Shown in pieces: positions 19,920-26,162 of a stretch of 26,996 nucleotides of DNA (positions are counted from its first letter, which is position 1; every line of letters begins with the position of its first letter). Under the pieces are notes generated by a model. The model did not search any database, was not told where the DNA came from, and was given only the letters and a program-made list of their open reading frames with translations. The stretch is from positions 1 through 26,996 of the IMG/VR virus record IMGVR_UViG_3300006332_000026; one strand, given 5' to 3'. The translations under genes were made by a program, and so were the position numbers. The DNA comes from a virus.

Positions 19920-20668
19920 ACTTTTATCTTCTTTATCCTCTTTGATTGAAAATCTTTTAACATCAAGGCGTAATGAAAGGTAGTAGGCTCACACCCAAAA
20001 GCTACCTCTTGATACTTATCTTCATTCTTATCAAGTCTAACAATCATCCCTCTCGGATAATGTTTGTAATCTTGGTGGTTAACCATCTCATGTACTGCTT
20101 GAGCATATCCAAAAACTTGTAGATAATAATCTTTATATATCTTTGCGCTTGTTTTAAAATCAATAACATATAGTTCTCCATTTATTCTAGCTAATGCATC
20201 TATTGTTCCTGCATAATTCCATATCTTAGAGTAGACTTTCTTTTCGCTACCCAACCATTCGATACCTCTCTCCTCTGCCATTACTAGCCACTTATGAAAG
20301 TTCTGCATTGGAGTCTTGACATCCTCTGGATAATCAACTAACAGTTGACCACCATTCATCTTGCTTCTAATGCGCAGCTCTATCCATTTGTGTACATCAG
20401 TACCAATGCTTTGCGCCTCTCTACTTATTTCTCTATGAGCATTAAGTATCCCATTGTATACATGACGAGACTCATTGTTAAAGTTATTGGTCCACCAATC
20501 TGCACCTGCCTGTACAGCCCACTCAGTCAGGTTCTTAGGTGACACAGCATCTACTATCCTAGTGACAGCAGGAACCTGCTTTCCCTTGACCATGTAAGTG
20601 TGCTTGGCATCATCATACTCCAACTCTACATCATCACCATGTTTGAACTGTATTGTGTAATTCGTCAT
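19916..20668 (-). CDS. RecB-like PD-(D/E)XK exonuclease
   Basis: 250 residues. The RecB/Cas4-type nuclease core is visible: 'GTDVHKWIE' with His93, 'NYAGTIDALA' with Asp157 (motif I), 'LYVIDFKTS' with Asp170-Phe-Lys172 (motifs II/III), and 'QVFGYAQA' with Gln184 and Tyr188 (the Q-x3-Y motif). The first 80 residues ('YTIQFKHGDDVELEYDD', then 'VPAVTRIVDAVSPKNLTEW') are as in phage exonucleases of this group. Established: such nucleases trim double-stranded DNA ends for recombination or degrade host DNA. Ribosome site AGGAGG is 5 bases before the ATG. A structured untranslated segment precedes it. Confidence 0.87.
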   Translation of the reverse strand: MTNYTIQFKHGDDVELEYDDAKHTYMVKGKQVPAVTRIVDAVSPKNLTEWAVQAGADWWTNNFNNESRHVYNGILNAHREISREAQSIGTDVHKWIELRIRSKMNGGQLLVDYPEDVKTPMQNFHKWLVMAEERGIEWLGSEKKVYSKIWNYAGTIDALARINGELYVIDFKTSAKIYKDYYLQVFGYAQAVHEMVNHQDYKHYPRGMIVRLDKNEDKYQEVAFGCEPTTFHYALMLKDFQSKRIKKIKV

Positions 20669-20687
20669 CAGACCTCCTATATTGACT

Positions 20688-20748
20688 GTGGTGAGCCTCT
20701 AGGGAAAACACTGGGTAACCAACCCGAAAAAACCTAAAAGCCCACCAC
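20688..20748 (-). ncRNA. Structured RNA element in the leader of the RecB-like nuclease gene
   Basis: In the leftward transcript, GTGGTGGGCTTTTAGG (20748 to 20733) pairs along all 16 positions with CCTAGAGGCTCACCAC (20703 to 20688). Thirteen pairs are Watson-Crick and three are G-U. In the rightward orientation the same three positions would be A-C mismatches, so the element is built for the leftward RNA. The 29-base apical region holds a run of six U and a small nested hairpin, GGGT (20725-20722 complement) with ACCC. It fills the 95-base gap between two genes. It could be a processing site (RNase III type), an attenuator or a protein-binding element. Confidence 0.65.
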
Positions 20749-20763
20749 CGCCTTTCTCCTCCG

Positions 20764-21024
20764 TTAGAATGGAATGTTGTCCCCCTCTGTGGATTTAGGT
20801 GTAGCCCCATTATCAGATGGAACTTTGGGTGTATAGCTCTGATCCATAGGGTTAAACCTTATCTTTTTATAAGGCTTTCCTGATGCTGATACCATGTCTC
20901 GGATACCTATCCAGTACATAGATCCATCAACCATGCCTTTACCTGACCAATCATCGTGCCAATCTTCCTTCTTTTCTTTGGCTTCAAAACACGCACCATC
21001 ATTATCTTTTTGTTCATACTCCAT
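20764..21024 (-). CDS. Small protein with SSB-like acidic C-terminal tail
   Basis: 86 residues. It ends in 'EGDNIPF', close to the 'DDDIPF' tip by which bacterial SSB recruits repair and replication partners. The middle has 'MYWIGIRDMVSASGKPYKKI' and 'RFNPMDQSYTPKVPSDNG', giving a short beta-rich core and a Pro/Ser/Gly linker; the N-terminus is highly charged. It is too short for a normal OB-fold SSB (about 110 residues before the tail), so it may be a reduced ssDNA-binding protein or only a carrier of the tail. Ribosome site AGGAG precedes the ATG. The adjacent nuclease genes suggest a recombination role. Confidence 0.65.
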   Translation of the reverse strand: MEYEQKDNDGACFEAKEKKEDWHDDWSGKGMVDGSMYWIGIRDMVSASGKPYKKIRFNPMDQSYTPKVPSDNGATPKSTEGDNIPF

Positions 21025-21033
21025 TGTATTCTC

Positions 21034-21357
21034 CTATGTATGTCGTAAGTTTGCTTGTTCAGTACGCCACGTTTCCCAGATAACCTTCTCTGTTTCACGC
21101 TTGTTCTCTAACAACTTAACATCTGCTAATGAATTCTCCCATCTCTCCTTCCAATCCTTATACTCTTGAGATGAATCAGCAACAGCATTAGCTTCTGCCA
21201 CTGTATCGTACAGTCTCTTTGCATTAATAAATGCTTGAGCCTTTACAATCTTTTCTTCTTTCTCTATTGCTTTAGCTTTAGCGTGGGCATACGCATAGTC
21301 CTCATCGCTTTCTGCTAGATACACCAGAGATTTTTCTACTCTTTCTTCTGAGATCAT
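21034..21357 (-). CDS. Helical protein of the DNA-metabolism operon, function unknown
   Basis: 107 residues, almost wholly charged helix: 'EERVEKSLVYLAESDEDYAY', 'AHAKAKAIEKEEKIVKAQAF', 'DWKERWENSLADVKLLENKR'. Similar helical proteins ('YL...d...A.a+a......e...KA') lie beside RecB-like or recombination genes in other marine phages, which hints at a recombination accessory role. The start ATG overlaps the HNH gene by 56 bases and has a strong AGGAGAGG ribosome site. A promoter-like sequence (21369-21396) lies immediately upstream. Confidence 0.7.
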   Translation of the reverse strand: MISEERVEKSLVYLAESDEDYAYAHAKAKAIEKEEKIVKAQAFINAKRLYDTVAEANAVADSSQEYKDWKERWENSLADVKLLENKRETEKVIWETWRTEQANLRHT

Positions 21358-21667
21358 TCTCCTCTCCTATTATATCATATTTAAAAGCCTTGTCAAGTGT
21401 ATCAAAAATAAATAATGGTTGACAAGCTAGGATACTTTTGTCTCCGCTGTGTAAAGCACTATGGCAACCATGGCACAAAGGCATTGCTAGCCAGTCGTTT
21501 GATTTCAAACCAAGTCCTTTATTACCTACCCTTCCTGCTATAGAACTGATGTTAATAGCATGATGTGGTACTATAGTCTCATCCTCTAGCCCACAGTTGG
21601 CACATGGTAAGGTAGCTATCCAGTCAAGATACTTTCTGTTTTGCCACCGCTTGCTCTTCTCTAGCAT
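21302..21667 (-). CDS. HNH-type endonuclease-like protein
   Basis: 121 residues from ATG 21667 (TTG just before it gives the longer reading). Ribosome site GGAG is 7 bases upstream. Motifs: 'YLDWIATLPCANCG' with Cys22 and Cys25, 'IVPHHAINISS' with His35-His36, and 'PLCHGCHSALHSGD' with Cys65, Cys68, His69 and His73. This is the order of the HNH/beta-beta-alpha-metal nucleases of the DUF968/Ref type found in phages. Established: Ref-type proteins cut DNA at RecA-made displacement loops; others are homing or recombination nucleases. The C-terminal 45 residues are Lys/Arg-rich. Overlaps its neighbours on both sides. Confidence 0.8.
   Translation of the reverse strand: MLEKSKRWQNRKYLDWIATLPCANCGLEDETIVPHHAINISSIAGRVGNKGLGLKSNDWLAMPLCHGCHSALHSGDKSILACQPLFIFDTLDKAFKYDIIGEENDLRRKSRKISGVSSRKR
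21369..21396 (-). promoter_or_regulatory. Sigma-70-type promoter inside the HNH gene
   Basis: On the minus strand TTGACA (21396-21391), a 16-base spacer and TATAAT (21374-21369), with TG one base before the -10 (extended form). All twelve hexamer bases are consensus. The expected start site (about 21361) is only 4-5 bases before the ATG of the 107-residue gene, so a transcript from here would be nearly leaderless for that gene, though it would serve all genes downstream. Confidence 0.62.
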
Positions 21668-22232
21668 CAACTAACTCCAGTATCTTATTGATTATAAAAG
21701 TTTTATCACATTGAAACCACTCGCCTTTGACTCTATACTTAGATAGAGCTTGATGCACTTCCTTCTCTAAGGTTGCACAATCATCCACCATCTCTGACTC
21801 CCAGACGCTTTCAAAATCCCCCCATGTATTAGCTTGGTTTAATCTTTCTTGTGGGTTATGGGATGCACCTACCTTATAATAGTATAGCCACCCATTTACA
21901 GACTTCATGTGATCTTTAAAGATATAAACAAAACCTCTTGGATCATCAGGCTTAAAGATCGTAACCCTTTTACCCTTGGGTCTTTGTACTTTGGGTAGCT
22001 TTCGATGCGCCCTATAAGTAGGGGTGTTAGAAGAAACGTAGACACTTTTGTACTTGCAGTATTCTTCTCTTGCTCTATCAATTAATTTTTGTCGTTCATT
22101 TTTAGGCAGCGCATAATAGTTTGTAAATCCACCAGCTAATTTATAGTATATAGGTCGAAGTCTATTCCGTACCCTCTGCACTTCTGGATTATCCTTGTAG
22201 TATTTACCATCTATCTTTGTGTAACTGTTCAT
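21624..22232 (-). CDS. T5orf172/GIY-YIG-like nuclease domain protein
   Basis: 202 residues from the ATG that overlaps the RNR stop (ATGA, 22229-22232); a longer upstream reading lies inside the RNR gene. Residues 1-95 are basic ('YALPKNERQKLIDRAREEY', 'KLPKVQRPKGKRV') and likely bind DNA. Residues 98-185 carry 'RGFVYIFKD', 'YYYKVGASHNPQERLNQ' and 'TLEKEVHQALSKYRVKGEWF'. The order of G-[FY]-vYI, yKvG-x-s-x-nP-x-R, lE-x-x-vH, gEWF is that of the T5orf172 domain, a GIY-YIG relative. Tight coupling to RNR suggests a homing-type gene or an operon member. Confidence 0.82.
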   Translation of the reverse strand: MNSYTKIDGKYYKDNPEVQRVRNRLRPIYYKLAGGFTNYYALPKNERQKLIDRAREEYCKYKSVYVSSNTPTYRAHRKLPKVQRPKGKRVTIFKPDDPRGFVYIFKDHMKSVNGWLYYYKVGASHNPQERLNQANTWGDFESVWESEMVDDCATLEKEVHQALSKYRVKGEWFQCDKTFIINKILELVDAREEQAVAKQKVS

Positions 22233-23872
22233 AAGTTGCATACTCCTGATAAGCATTGTTCCTCACTGTTATCCTCATAGATGACACCTCTCTTCGAGTG
22301 CGCTTCTTCATAAGGTACAGTAGTGATTGGTTGACCACCCCTTGATCCATCAGGGTAGATTGTTAAGCCCCTTAATCCAGAGGCATACTTCTTAACTAAT
22401 GACATAAACGGTATTACTTTATCCTCATTGTTTAAGTCTGTTCCCCATGCAGGTATGTTTATCGTGGAACTAATTGCATGATCCACATACTTCTGTAAAT
22501 CATATTGAAACTTAATCCTTCTTTCTGGGTCAGTTGCTAGATCAACAGCCGACTCTATATCTTCTGGCTTAATGCCATTATCTATTAGTGCTTGTGCCGT
22601 ACCGTCAACGACAAACTGATGCTTCCATCTTGTCCCATCTGTAAGATAACGTCTACGGTATGCGACTGCATAGATTGGCTCAACCCCTCCAGTTGTTCCA
22701 GCAAGGATGCTAATAGTTCCTGTTGGGGCAATGGCTCTGTATCCTTTAGGTCGGTTAAGAAATAATCTATCGCAGTGGTCATTAGCACTTCTCGTGCTTT
22801 CTGATTCATATATTTTCATCCATTGTTTAAGTTCATCGTTCATCTCATACTTATGTCCACGCTTTAATAGCCATTCATGCAAGCCCATTAAGCCCAGACC
22901 TATACGAGAATTCTTTTGTCTTACCTTTCCTACTTTATCATAAGGTAAGTGCGCTCTTATCAACCCACAAACAAGAAACTTAGACGCGAGACTAACCACA
23001 TCTTTAAGCTCCTCAATCGTATCAATATTCGCAAGGTTAACAGACCCAAGATTACATACATCACTGTCATCTTCTGACGTAATCTCAGTGCAAGCGTTTC
23101 GTAAAGTCTCATTCTGTTTGTCTCCAAAGTTAAAAGAAAATCCTGGCTCACCTGTCATCAGTGCTTGCCTGCAATTCTCTGTGAATACTTCGCTACCATT
23201 ACCATGTAGCCATGCGTCATCATAATTAAGACTGATGTTCATCATGTCTAACGGAGCAGGATAATTAAAGTTTGCTTTCTTTGCATCAGCAACTGTGATA
23301 TTAGACCCTTCGATCTTTATATCATGCCAGTTCTTTACCTTGAGTAAATGTCTAGCATCTTCATGTTGCCAGTTCATGCTACCATACAGGGCAGACCTAC
23401 GGCTGCCACCCTGCATAACATTCCTACCTATCTCATTGAGAGTATAGAGTAAAGGAATGGGGCCAGATGCCACGCCACCTGTCCTACGCAATTGTCTGCC
23501 TGATGGTCTACACAAACTAACATCAGCACCTATACCACCACCTGTCATCAGACAAGACATTGCTCTTTGTGACAATCCGGCCCACTCCTCCCTGCTATCT
23601 TCCTCTAACCTCAATAAGTAGCAGTTGTTAAAAAACCTAGCATCTCTGCCAGAATACCAGAGGTATCTACCTCCGGGCATAAACTTAAACTCACTGATGT
23701 ACTGCGTCAGTTGATCCCTATCGCTCTTAGCCATAAGGTTATTCTTCTCTCCATCCATGTCACCACACACCCAATTAACTACAGTGTGCGCTCTATCTTC
23801 CCATGTCTCATAGGTATTAGATGCGTACTTTTGCTTGAAGATTGTCTCTCCTAGACTTGTCTTGAATGGCAT
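22229..23872 (-). CDS. nrdJ: Class II (B12-dependent) ribonucleotide reductase
   Basis: 547 residues, reducing ribonucleotides to deoxyribonucleotides for DNA replication. Catalytic marks: 'FFNNCYLLR' with Cys84; 'GGGIGADVSL' (111-120); 'RNACTEITSEDDSDVCNLGSVNL' read in two parts, with radical-site Cys261 in N-x-C-x-E and Cys273 in 'DVCNLGS'; 'APTGTISILAGTTGGVEPI' (352-370); and a terminal redox pair C-x4-C (Cys540, Cys545) in 'QCLSGVC'. No small (R2) subunit gene is present nearby, which fits the adenosylcobalamin-dependent class. The length is shorter than usual NrdJ (about 700). Ribosome site AGGAGAG. Preceding gene overlaps it by 56 bases. Confidence 0.88.
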   Translation of the reverse strand: MPFKTSLGETIFKQKYASNTYETWEDRAHTVVNWVCGDMDGEKNNLMAKSDRDQLTQYISEFKFMPGGRYLWYSGRDARFFNNCYLLRLEEDSREEWAGLSQRAMSCLMTGGGIGADVSLCRPSGRQLRRTGGVASGPIPLLYTLNEIGRNVMQGGSRRSALYGSMNWQHEDARHLLKVKNWHDIKIEGSNITVADAKKANFNYPAPLDMMNISLNYDDAWLHGNGSEVFTENCRQALMTGEPGFSFNFGDKQNETLRNACTEITSEDDSDVCNLGSVNLANIDTIEELKDVVSLASKFLVCGLIRAHLPYDKVGKVRQKNSRIGLGLMGLHEWLLKRGHKYEMNDELKQWMKIYESESTRSANDHCDRLFLNRPKGYRAIAPTGTISILAGTTGGVEPIYAVAYRRRYLTDGTRWKHQFVVDGTAQALIDNGIKPEDIESAVDLATDPERRIKFQYDLQKYVDHAISSTINIPAWGTDLNNEDKVIPFMSLVKKYASGLRGLTIYPDGSRGGQPITTVPYEEAHSKRGVIYEDNSEEQCLSGVCNL

Positions 23873-24170
23873 ATCTCTCTCCTAATTTATTCTCTTTGGC
23901 AAATTTAATATATTCAACAAGCGGTATACCCTCTCTCTGTTTAAACACACCGTCCCAAGGAATACCAGATGGTGCTATCTTATGTCTATTTCTATAGCAC
24001 CACCTAGCAAACCAGTAACGTCTACCCTCAAACCTTCCATCACCGAATGGCTCATCAAGTAGGGTTAACTTCGTAACGTCTATCGTGGGTCGTGTTTTCC
24101 CATACGCCTTTGTGATGGGACGCAACGTATTCTTCTTCTTTTTGCTTCCTTGATAGTACCATTTTTTCAT
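23817..24170 (-). CDS. Hypothetical basic protein upstream of RNR
   Basis: 117 residues from ATG 24170, the second of two close ATGs, chosen because AGGA sits 5 bases before it. Lys/Arg-rich at both ends ('MKKWYYQGSKKKKNTLRP' and 'DKSRRDNLQAKVRI') with a compact aromatic centre ('GRRYWFARWCYRNRHKI', 'GIPWDGVFKQREGIP'). It overlaps the upstream gene by 116 bases and RNR by 56, both real frames by their ribosome sites. A nucleic-acid-binding role is possible. No family is recognised. Confidence 0.6.
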   Translation of the reverse strand: MKKWYYQGSKKKKNTLRPITKAYGKTRPTIDVTKLTLLDEPFGDGRFEGRRYWFARWCYRNRHKIAPSGIPWDGVFKQREGIPLVEYIKFAKENKLGERYAIQDKSRRDNLQAKVRI

Positions 24171-24363
24171 AAGCATCCTGCATATTATCTAGTGTACCTA
24201 CACTTATTTCGCTCCATTTGCAACCCCAACCTATCTGTTCAAAGACTTTATCGGCAGATCGAACAAACTCCTTATTCGCCTTACGACATTGCCAAGTATC
24301 AATAGCAAGCTCGTGTTCATTCTTCAACCTTCTGTCGGATTTAGGTGTTGTCTTCTTAGCCAT
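24055..24363 (-). CDS. Hypothetical charged protein
   Basis: 102 residues from ATG 24363, which has a good ribosome site (CAGGAGA). The upstream in-frame ATG at 24405 lies within the previous gene. Features are a basic N-terminus (AKKTTPKSDRRLKNEHEL), one WQC motif and helical acidic/basic stretches ('MQDAYEKMVLSRKQKEEEY'). The C-terminal end shares 116 bases with the next gene in another frame. The product has no recognised family. It belongs to the operon between the Erf/single-strand-annealing-like gene and RNR. Confidence 0.6.
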   Translation of the reverse strand: MAKKTTPKSDRRLKNEHELAIDTWQCRKANKEFVRSADKVFEQIGWGCKWSEISVGTLDNMQDAYEKMVLSRKQKEEEYVASHHKGVWENTTHDRRYEVNPT

Positions 24364-24364
24364 G

Positions 24365-24757
24365 TTATTTCTCCTGTTTAAAGTCGTCTGATTCATCTTC
24401 ACCAAAGACTCCGTACTTATAGAAGCCAGTGATCTTGAGTATCACCCTAGACAATGCACGTTTCTCAGCCATAGCAACAGGATACTTCTGTTGTGTGTTC
24501 TGAGGCGATGCTTCACCATAGGATTCAACAGATACATCACCCTTCTTAGCAGTAGCCTTGACCACTACAAACTCAGGGTTAATAGACTCCACATCAAATG
24601 TTACAGTGATGTTGTTATGGTACTGTATCTTCTCAATACCAGTTCGAGTTATGATATTAACGGATCGCTTGCCAAAGGATAGTTCATATGTATCCTCGCT
24701 CTTAACCAACCCGTTATCTTTATACAGTTCATTTAAGAACTCACTCTTTGTAGCCAT
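24365..24757 (-). CDS. Putative single-strand-annealing / Erf-like recombination protein
   Basis: 130 residues from ATG 24757 (AAGGAG upstream). Blocks: 'YELSFGKRSVNIITRTG', 'HNNITVTFDVESINPEFVVV', 'VESYGEASPQNTQQKYP' and 'AMAEKRALSRVILKITGFYK', ending 'GEDESDDF'. The conserved 'GEA...N....yp..MAEKRA.sRvIL+l.G....ys' pattern recurs in phage proteins that accompany recombination genes; the 'AEKRA.dRAIL' stretch resembles the Erf/Sak annealing group. That assignment is tentative, since the family in marine phages is mostly annotated as unknown. Neighbouring resolvase and RecB-like nuclease genes support a recombination role. Confidence 0.6.
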   Translation of the reverse strand: MATKSEFLNELYKDNGLVKSEDTYELSFGKRSVNIITRTGIEKIQYHNNITVTFDVESINPEFVVVKATAKKGDVSVESYGEASPQNTQQKYPVAMAEKRALSRVILKITGFYKYGVFGEDESDDFKQEK

Positions 24758-24767
24758 GATTGTCTCC

Positions 24768-25010
24768 TTAGTCTGTACCTTCTGCACCTCTTGGAATATC
24801 AAAGTTATCATCAACTAATTCTTCATGGTATGACCCATCATCATCACGCCATGCTTTAAATTTCTTCTCAACCCATTCACCTCTAGTAATGATAGCAGGT
24901 TTATCTCTTGTTCCAACTTGGTCAATAGTTCTGCGGCCATATTTCACAGGTGTGAATATTTCTTCCATCAAAGATCCAAAGTTATATGGATCAAAACGTC
25001 TATCCAACAT
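24768..25010 (-). CDS. Hypothetical acidic protein
   Basis: 80 residues, starting MLDRRFDPYNFGSLMEEIF and ending in an Asp/Glu-rich stretch ('DDGSYHEELVDDNFDIPRG'). The start ATG overlaps the resolvase-like gene by 11 bases and has AAGGAG (25020-25025). The promoter-like sequence 25043-25071 lies just upstream, so this gene could be the first of an internal transcript. No family or motif can be assigned. Confidence 0.65.
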   Translation of the reverse strand: MLDRRFDPYNFGSLMEEIFTPVKYGRRTIDQVGTRDKPAIITRGEWVEKKFKAWRDDDGSYHEELVDDNFDIPRGAEGTD

Positions 25011-25290
25011 TGTCAGTCTCCTTAGTAAAGTTATTTAATCTCATTATAACATACGAGTCCTCATATGTCAAGTTCTTTTCATGCAGTACCACGATAGGTA
25101 CTCTATGTTCTGCCTCTGTCTCTGCCTGTTCCATAGCTGAGTGTAACCATTTGGGTAGAGTCTTTCGATGCTTGACCTCGATGCTCCACCTTGGATGCTC
25201 AACATCTCGACGCGACTCACCATTGCAACCAGTTCTCTCACCACCTAGTAGCTTGGCAACCATGCGTTCACAATGCTTCCACGTTGTCAT
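25000..25290 (-). CDS. Holliday-junction-resolvase-like PD-(D/E)XK nuclease
   Basis: 96 residues from the ATG overlapping the upstream stop (ATGA, 25287-25290). 'CERMVAKLLGGERTGCNGES' puts Glu8 in the first helix, 'RRDVEHPRWSIEVKHRKTLP' gives Asp29 and the Glu38-Val-Lys40 pair, and 'AHRVPIVVLHEKNL'-type beta follows (here HRVPIVVLHEKN). The order E, D, E-x-K with 'EVKHRK' is that of phage resolvase-like nucleases. Established: these cut branched DNA such as Holliday junctions. Its last third hosts a promoter for the downstream genes. Likely acts in replication or packaging. Confidence 0.78.
   Translation of the reverse strand: MTTWKHCERMVAKLLGGERTGCNGESRRDVEHPRWSIEVKHRKTLPKWLHSAMEQAETEAEHRVPIVVLHEKNLTYEDSYVIMRLNNFTKETDNVG
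25043..25071 (-). promoter_or_regulatory. Sigma-70 promoter inside the resolvase gene
   Basis: Minus strand: TTGACA (25071-25066), 17-base spacer, TATAAT (25048-25043), with TG one base upstream of the -10. Both hexamers and spacing are perfect consensus. The expected start (about 25036) leaves a leader of about 25 bases containing AAGGAG before the ATG of the 80-residue gene at 25010. It would drive the genes from 25010 downstream, including RNR. Confidence 0.8.
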
Positions 25291-25535
25291 GGTATAGCCT
25301 TGCCTAATGCTGTACTCTTTGCGTATGCCTGACATCTATTGCTCCAGTCTGAGACTGTCTCTCCATCCTTTCGGTTGAGTCCCATCTTCTCTAACTGTAG
25401 TTTAAATGCTTCGGGTATGCTCATAGTCTTTCCATCAATATTCATAGTGCTATACTGTACGGTATAACATCGGCTACATAATTGGTACATCTCGTTTATC
25501 TGTGTCGCATCCCTTCCGCAGTTGTCGCATCTCAT
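25287..25535 (-). CDS. Small zinc-ribbon protein
   Basis: 82 residues. A four-Cys zinc ribbon at Cys3, Cys6, Cys20 and Cys23 (MRCDNCG...LCSRCY) is followed by a helical region ('IPEAFKLQLEKMG', 'DWSNRCQAYAKS'). Ribosome site GGGAG lies before the ATG, which is 62 bases inside the preceding gene. The stop overlaps the resolvase-like start by 4 bases. A small nucleic-acid or protein-binding adaptor is likely; no function known. Confidence 0.7.
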   Translation of the reverse strand: MRCDNCGRDATQINEMYQLCSRCYTVQYSTMNIDGKTMSIPEAFKLQLEKMGLNRKDGETVSDWSNRCQAYAKSTALGKAIP

Positions 25536-26085
25536 GTAGTATCTCCCTTTTTTCCTGCTCCATTTCTTTATGGAACTCTTGCATTGTTAAGCGATCACTT
25601 TCCAAACGCCTCTCTTCGTACTCCTCCATGATAGCAGGGTAATCCTCTTTAGGAAGAGTCTTTACTGGCGCAGGTCTTTTTGGTGGGTTCCAGTAAGGAT
25701 CTTTTGATTTCCCAGATCTCTGTAGAAACAAATCATCTGGTACAGCACTAAATCCTAGACCACCTGTCTGTTCATCTGCTGATTTTAATGGCATTGATAT
25801 TACCTCGATTGATATTTCCTTTCCTATAGGGAATGGATGTGTTGTTTGTCTTTCGGAACCGTTGTATTTTTGCAACTTAAAGTACACATTAAAGATTGCC
25901 TCTCTCGCTTTCTCTTTATTTGCCTTGCTTTCTGGCAGTTTATTTACTGCTTCAATGCAATCAAGACAGGTATTAAGATAGAAATCTATAGGCACACCTG
26001 ATGCACCCTTGGTTTTCTTTATTTCTATGACGCATCTTTCAAAACAATTCTCTGCTTTTTTAACTAACCTATTTAACTGACTCAT
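25474..26085 (-). CDS. Hypothetical protein, first gene of the leftward operon
   Basis: 203 residues. Residues 1-80 are helical with five Cys ('ENCFERCVIEIKKTKG', 'NTCLDCIEAVNKL'); the middle has Pro-rich stretches ('DPYWNPPKRPAPVKTLPKED'); the C-terminus is a charged coil ('MEEYEERRLESDRLTMQEFH', 'KEMEQEKREILHEMRQLRKG'). Only one ATG fits, and it has no Shine-Dalgarno match nearby, unlike the other genes here, so translation may be weak or controlled. The main promoter at 26132-26160 lies about 40 bases upstream by its expected start. No family is recognised. Confidence 0.65.
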   Translation of the reverse strand: MSQLNRLVKKAENCFERCVIEIKKTKGASGVPIDFYLNTCLDCIEAVNKLPESKANKEKAREAIFNVYFKLQKYNGSERQTTHPFPIGKEISIEVISMPLKSADEQTGGLGFSAVPDDLFLQRSGKSKDPYWNPPKRPAPVKTLPKEDYPAIMEEYEERRLESDRLTMQEFHKEMEQEKREILHEMRQLRKGCDTDKRDVPIM

Positions 26086-26086
26086 A

Positions 26087-26101
26087 TATTATAACACATA
26101 A
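26087..26101 (-). repeat. 15-base regulatory motif, inverted copy
   Basis: On the minus strand this reads TTATGTGTTATAATA, exactly the same as 26292-26306 on the plus strand. It ends one base before the ATG of the first leftward gene, inside the expected mRNA leader. Its TATAAT cannot be a promoter for that gene because the start site would fall within the coding part. An operator or translational control site is more likely. Confidence 0.6.
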
Positions 26102-26131
26102 CCTTTAACTTATTGATTTAAAAAGCCTAAT

Positions 26132-26160
26132 ATTATACCACAAATCTAACCATTTGTCAA
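26132..26160 (-). promoter_or_regulatory. Main leftward promoter, consensus sigma-70
   Basis: Minus strand: TTGACA (26160-26155), a spacer of 17, TATAAT (26137-26132), with TG one base before the -10. It is a perfect consensus promoter in an intergenic region, pointing at the leftward operon. The expected start site is near 26125, giving a leader of about 40 bases before the ATG at 26085. It points to transcription by the host RNA polymerase, probably early in infection. Confidence 0.9.
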
Positions 26161-26162
26161 GC

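Noticed and set aside
20669-20763. Leader mini-frame GTG-GTG-GGC-TTT-TAG after a GGAGGAG site, and a longer frame running through the leader
   Set aside because: The mini-frame is only four codons and sits in the stem; the longer frame has no start codon. The RNA structure is the better explanation.
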